DNA of 9,322 nt from CAINVV01 sp036508555. GTDB taxonomy: Bacteria; Bacteroidota; Bacteroidia; Bacteroidales; Prolixibacteraceae. Below, one piece after another: positions 7,006 to 9,322 of the stretch (position 1 is the stretch's first letter; each line of letters opens with the position of its first letter). Below the pieces are notes generated by a model. That model ran no database searches. It had not been told where the DNA came from and worked only from the letters and a program-made list of their open reading frames with translations. The translations under genes and the position numbers were made by a program. Where the stretch lies: the NCBI GenBank assembly GCA_036508555.1, contig DATCHD010000065.1, positions 1-9,322 of the forward strand, given 5' to 3'.

Positions 7006-8010
7006 TTAATTAATTGCCCCGGCGTCGATTGTTACAACATATTTTTGGCCACGTTTAAAGCCACCAACAGGCGTGTCTTTGTAAACAGCAGGTCTCCACG
7101 TTCCATTTAAATATTCTATGGAACATTGACCAGAACCTTCAATGCCAGTGCCAGGATATATAACCATGTAAACCTTAGTAGGTGTAGTTGAAAGTGGTGC
7201 GGGAGTGGCGAGATTAACGGTAACCGTAGGAGATAATGACCCATAATTAGCCAGCGTATAGGCGACACCTGGTGTAGGTGTATCCTGTTTTATATCTATT
7301 AATGCACCACCCAGGGCAAGATTTGTACCTGTAAGTCTTATTCCACCAATGTTTCCGGAACCAGTTATATTGAACTGCACGATCGAAAAGAGGTGGTTGT
7401 ATGTCAAATGGACATAAGTAGGTGTTATTTGACCGGTGTTATTAGGAGAGGTTACTTCTACACGTGTGGCTACCAAAAAGTCCAATCCTCCAATGTGGGT
7501 GGAGTCATTTGCTACCAACTGTGACTGTGTAGATGCAAGTGCAACTGGTACAGATCCGGCTACGAAACTACCGCCTGAGTAAGGGTAGTAGGCGTAAAAG
7601 TTGTGAGTTGTGTTTGCAGTTCCCCAAAACATCGGAGTCGAGGCTGTAAAATCAGAACTAGCCCCGGAACTTTGGGCTGTATATGGGTCATTGCCTATTC
7701 CTTCCGTACCCCCAGCGTCAGCTGTATGTGCTTGCGTAGAATAGATACCTGTCTTATCAGTTCCGCCAATCCACCAGGTTATATTACCATTAATGGTGGT
7801 CTTAAGTGTTGACCCGGCATCTGCAACAAAGTCTGAATTATTAGCGATAAGGGCGGACTTAACTGTTAAACCGGCCTGCTCGCCTGTAAAAAGTATTTGG
7901 CCTTTAGAAGGAGATTGTACGGCAGGTTCATCTTTACTGCATGAAGTGACTGCTACCAGGAAAAGCGCTGAAATTGTCCAGGCAATTCTGTTTTTATTAA
8001 ATATTTTCAT
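7006..8010 (-). CDS. Fimbrillin-like surface lipoprotein
   Basis: A 334-residue predicted lipoprotein resembling the fimbrillin/Mfa-like family of Bacteroidota, which form the shaft or accessory subunits of surface fimbriae or act as surface lipoproteins. From ATG 8010 the protein starts MKIFNKNRIAWTISALFLVAVTSC, a type II signal peptide with lipobox VTSC and acylated Cys24. The following SKDE is acidic/basic in the manner of lipoprotein export signals for surface display. The body is Thr/Ser/Gly-rich and beta-strand-like, with family-like stretches: an early FTGEQAGLTVKSA, FWGTANTTHNFYAYYPYSGG near 130-150, HLTYNHLFSIVQFNI in the middle (the typical 'H..A.v.f.i' strand), and a closing KRGQKYVVTIDAG. 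ATG 8043 is in frame and overlaps the stop of the 47-residue peptide gene, but 8010 gives a normal signal peptide. The gene follows that peptide gene by 26 nt and ends in a strong terminator. Confidence 0.82.
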   Translation of the reverse strand: MKIFNKNRIAWTISALFLVAVTSCSKDEPAVQSPSKGQILFTGEQAGLTVKSALIANNSDFVADAGSTLKTTINGNITWWIGGTDKTGIYSTQAHTADAGGTEGIGNDPYTAQSSGASSDFTASTPMFWGTANTTHNFYAYYPYSGGSFVAGSVPVALASTQSQLVANDSTHIGGLDFLVATRVEVTSPNNTGQITPTYVHLTYNHLFSIVQFNITGSGNIGGIRLTGTNLALGGALIDIKQDTPTPGVAYTLANYGSLSPTVTVNLATPAPLSTTPTKVYMVIYPGTGIEGSGQCSIEYLNGTWRPAVYKDTPVGGFKRGQKYVVTIDAGAIN

Positions 8011-8036
8011 AGTTTCTTTTATTTTTTTTAAATTAA

Positions 8037-8180
8037 TTACCATGTGGTTGGATTCCAGTCAGTTATTGAATCTGCGAACCCTTTTTCAACAGTAACTTCT
8101 ACAAGTTCTATTGCAGGTGGTTCATAAGAAGATACAGTTAACCGTATCTCTTCTTTTGTGATCGGCACGAGTGTTTTCAT
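8037..8180 (-). CDS. 47-residue small protein upstream of the lipoprotein, function unknown
   Basis: A short frame from ATG 8178-8180 to TAA 8037-8039, in the same direction as the fimbrillin-like gene 26 nt downstream. It begins MKTLVPITKEEIRLTVSSYE, continues PPAIELVEVTVEKGFADS (residues 21-38) and ends ITDWNPTTW. There is no signal peptide or membrane segment. The middle piece, a Tyr-Glu-Pro-Pro followed by alternating hydrophobic/acidic residues and then E-K-G-F-A, resembles short hypothetical proteins I recall from Bacteroidota genomes ahead of fimbrillin-like or peptidase genes; this cannot be verified here. Gly34-Phe-Ala36 has the small residues at -3 and -1 that S26 proteases prefer, so Ala36|Asp37 could be a cleavage point that releases an 11-residue Trp-containing tail. 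Coding evidence is the clean frame and operon-like spacing. Peptide precursor is a guess; a leader peptide for the lipoprotein is the alternative. Confidence 0.6.
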   Translation of the reverse strand: MKTLVPITKEEIRLTVSSYEPPAIELVEVTVEKGFADSITDWNPTTW

Positions 8181-8212
8181 AATTATCGTTTTAAAATTTG
8201 TAAAAATTATTA

Positions 8213-8438
8213 GAGACTGTTTAAATTTTATTAATTGTTGATTATGAATTGATGTATTTTTTAAATGATAGTCTACTTACTAATACTCAAATCTATATTC
8301 TCTTTTAAATAAAAACAAGCAGTATCAGCAGAAGCAGGATTACATTCACCCATATGCCGTTTCCCTTCAATGAAAAACGGAGGACTTGAGAAGATTTAAG
8401 CTATGAGTGAGCATAAAACAGATGTTCTAAACAGTCTC
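8213..8438. mobile_element. MITE-like element (226 bp), IS5/IS1031-type ends
   Basis: Perfect 11-bp terminal inverted repeats GAGACTGTTTA (8213-8223) and TAAACAGTCTC (8428-8438) enclose 204 bp with no long frame. Directly outside are TTA at 8210-8212 and TTA at 8439-8441, read as a 3-bp target duplication. GAG ends with a TNA duplication are characteristic of the IS1031 group of the IS5 family, so a transposase of that group elsewhere in the genome could have moved it. The identical TTA flanks also make the inverted repeat look 12 bp long. It sits 32 bp before the 47-residue peptide gene and contains a TAnnTTTG element directed at it. The inner short hairpin at 8357-8380 (CCGTTT/AAACGG) has no T-run and I assign it no role. 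Confidence 0.65.
8288..8318 (-). promoter_or_regulatory. Candidate promoter inside the MITE, directed at the peptide/lipoprotein genes
   Basis: On the minus strand TAGATTTG (8288-8295) matches TAnnTTTG exactly, with TTG at 8316-8318 after a 20-bp spacer, within the reported 17-23 bp range. It lies 107 bp upstream of the 47-residue ORF, leaving a long AT-rich leader. If real, the mobile element supplies the promoter for the two downstream genes. Confidence 0.45.
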
Positions 8439-8472
8439 TTATATCACAAAGGTGAATATATCCGATCTTGGT

Positions 8473-8507
8473 ATTGTTGCAAAATTTTATACAATTGTTG
8501 CAAAATT
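8473..8507. repeat. Tandem 14-bp direct repeat, 21-bp period
   Basis: ATTGTTGCAAAATT occurs at 8473-8486 and again at 8494-8507. Start-to-start distance is 21 bp, two helical turns, so a protein would see both copies on the same DNA face. LytTR-type regulators, common in Bacteroidota, bind such paired direct repeats, but no regulator of that kind is in the window. It is the most orderly signal in the region upstream of the peptide gene. Confidence 0.55.
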
Positions 8508-8535
8508 CGCACATTAAATTTTACTCGTCTTTGAG

Positions 8536-8543
8536 CAAAAATA
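8536..8543 (-). promoter_or_regulatory. Possible -7 element upstream of the tandem repeat
   Basis: TATTTTTG on the minus strand fits TAnnTTTG. No -33 element is found at proper spacing (a TTG at 8555-8557 is only 11 bp away). Before the MITE inserted it would have been about 125 bp from the peptide gene start. The tandem repeat would lie just downstream of the predicted start of transcription. Confidence 0.3.
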
Positions 8544-8707
8544 TTCTCTCAGAACAACTAAGTATTTATAATACAGATATATAGACAGACCACTAATTAG
8601 GCATGGCTGAATGACTGTAGATTTATTTTACGGGAGGTGATTTTACGGAACTGTTAAACTGGCATTTTTGACAAACGCAATCAAATACAACCGATAAATA
8701 ACACTAT

Positions 8708-9142
8708 TTAATAGTCACACTTCTTATTAAATACCCGTCGTACTTTATAAAATAATAATATCAATTGTCTGTAAACCTTATTGAGAGATGTATGCTCCGG
8801 AACATCTGCAACAGCGATTACATCGGCAAAAGTAATGGTTTCAGTTTTGGTCATGGCATCGCCTTTGGTGGTGATGATTGCTTCGCTGTTTTGTTGGCTG
8901 TCAGGCAGTGAAATGTGAATGATACGGTGGAGAACAAATCGCTCTTTGTAACGGAAAAGGATGATGACTCCTGGCTTAAGTTCGGCGGGGATAAAAGGGC
9001 GCAGCCTGACCACATCCATCCCATCCATCAGCAGGGGACTCATGCTGTTGCCACGCACAGTCAGTTGAACTGTTGTTCCGGCTTTTATGCTCTCTTCTAT
9101 TATCTTCAGAGCATCTGTATTTGGAATTTTTTTTGTTGCCAT
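8708..9142 (-). CDS. S24/S26-family serine protease (signal-peptidase-like)
   Basis: A 144-residue protein of the LexA/signal peptidase clan. The nucleophile motif is GNSMSPLL at 31-38 with Ser33. It is followed by DGMDVVRLRPF and by PGVIILFRYKERFVLHRI, where His72 in LHR takes the position filled by Lys in classical bacterial signal peptidases, as in the Ser-His S26B/SipW-like group. TTKGDAM at 91-97 supplies the conserved GD box, with Asp95. There is no N-terminal membrane anchor and no DNA-binding domain, so it is neither a housekeeping LepB nor a LexA/CI repressor. Residues about 124-138 (YRQLILLFYKVRRVF) form an amphipathic or weakly hydrophobic helix that might touch the membrane. Small proteases of this type occur in Bacteroidota peptide-maturation clusters. 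The ATG is one nucleotide after the stop of the upstream HprK-like gene, so the two are coupled. Substrate is unknown; the 47-residue peptide is a candidate by inference. Confidence 0.85.
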   Translation of the reverse strand: MATKKIPNTDALKIIEESIKAGTTVQLTVRGNSMSPLLMDGMDVVRLRPFIPAELKPGVIILFRYKERFVLHRIIHISLPDSQQNSEAIITTKGDAMTKTETITFADVIAVADVPEHTSLNKVYRQLILLFYKVRRVFNKKCDY

Positions 9143-9143
9143 A

Positions 9144-9322
9144 TTAATTTCCCTTAAAAACTGTGATTTTCACAAGTTCTGCTGCCTGGCTATCAGGCAG
9201 GCATTGAAGCCGGTAAACTGGCGTAGTCATTATTATGTTTGAAATGATGCAGCAGATTTGCTTCTCAAAGTAGTCATCCTTTAGAAAGGCCGGGGGAAAG
9301 GACGGATAAAGGGCGCCAAATG
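9144..9322 (-). CDS. C-terminal end of a probable HPr-kinase/PEPCK-like protein
   Basis: A frame open from the right edge (first full codon at 9318-9320) to TAA 9144-9146, giving the last 58 residues of a protein. The visible text includes FPPAFLKDDYFEKQI, then PVYRLQCLPDSQAAELVKIT and FKGN. The ending 'PVYxLxCxPDxxAAxLV' resembles the C-terminus of HPr-kinase-like (PEPCK-fold) proteins found in lasso-peptide-type and other RiPP clusters, usually beside PqqD-like and S24/S26 protease genes. No ATP-binding motif falls in the visible part, so the assignment rests on this tail and on the neighbour. The ATG at 9228-9230 is internal: the frame continues upstream without a stop and in the same protein-like style. 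The stop is one nucleotide before the protease ATG (TAATATG). Confidence 0.6.
   Translation of the reverse strand, partial: FGALYPSFPPAFLKDDYFEKQICCIISNIIMTTPVYRLQCLPDSQAAELVKITVFKGN

Larger units (their letters stand above)
8442..8707. other. Non-coding stretch between the MITE and the S26-type protease gene
   Basis: An AT-rich stretch of 266 bp with no convincing coding frame. It holds the tandem repeat at 8473-8507, a possible -7 element and a 9-bp direct repeat ATTTTACGG at 8625-8633 and 8640-8648 (15-bp period). No hairpin terminator is visible after the protease stop, so transcription from the protease gene might continue through it toward the peptide and lipoprotein genes. Confidence 0.5.

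Noticed and set aside
8357..8380. Hairpin CCGTTT/AAACGG as a terminator or riboswitch.
   Set aside because: Only six base pairs with a long loop and no T-run. It is better seen as internal structure of the MITE.
8263..8392. Short minus-strand frame inside the MITE (contains GKRHMGECNPASADTACFYL) as a transposase remnant.
   Set aside because: About 40 residues without any transposase motif I can recognise. Its stop and start positions are those expected of random sequence.
8460..8520. Origin-like or att site suggested by the tandem ATTGTTGCAAAATT repeats.
   Set aside because: Only two copies, no DnaA-box pattern, no integrase or replication gene and no tRNA gene nearby.
9144..9230. A 28-residue frame (MTTPVYRLQC...) just before the protease gene, with AAELVKITVFKG resembling AIELVEVTVEKG of the 47-residue protein, suggesting a second short peptide.
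   Set aside because: The same frame stays open to the window edge and reads as a protein (FPPAFLKDDYFEKQI...), so this is the C-terminus of a larger gene. The likeness to the 47-residue protein is short and probably accidental.

Overview
The window looks like a chromosomal segment of a member of the Bacteroidota, probably Bacteroidales. The clues are a fimbrillin-like surface lipoprotein with an acidic lipoprotein-export tetrapeptide after its lipobox cysteine, several minus-strand upstream regions with the Bacteroidota -7 element TAnnTTTG, Shine-Dalgarno-poor starts, REP-like palindromes built on a TTGCAAA core, and a secreted sialate O-acetylesterase typical of glycan-degrading members. No species can be assigned from sequence alone.

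Left part (1-2840): the 3' end of endonuclease IV (nfo, + strand) faces a secreted SASA-family sialate O-acetylesterase (- strand) across a cluster of REP-like palindromes. Divergent from the esterase is a creatininase-family metal-dependent amidohydrolase (+). These look like ordinary chromosomal genes.

Middle part (2845-6924, all - strand): an XRE-type regulator whose only usable ATG lies inside a terminator hairpin; an Xre/RES (DUF2384/RES) type II toxin-antitoxin pair with a clear promoter and an overlapping palindrome that could be its operator; then an 881-residue SNF2-family ATPase with its own TAnnTTTG element. The region around the toxin-antitoxin pair is visibly more AT-rich than the left part.

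Right part (6925-9322, all - strand): reading in the direction of transcription, the C-terminal 59 codons (58 residues plus stop) of a probable HPr-kinase-like protein enter from the right edge. One nucleotide later comes a small S24/S26-type (Ser-His) signal-peptidase-like protease. A 527-bp non-coding stretch follows, carrying a tandem 14-bp direct repeat and a 226-bp MITE-like element with TTA target duplications. Then come a 47-residue peptide gene and the fimbrillin-like lipoprotein, closed by a strong terminator. An HprK-like protein, an S26 protease and a small peptide together recall RiPP-type peptide maturation clusters. This is the best candidate for an under-described system here, but most of it would lie beyond the right edge.
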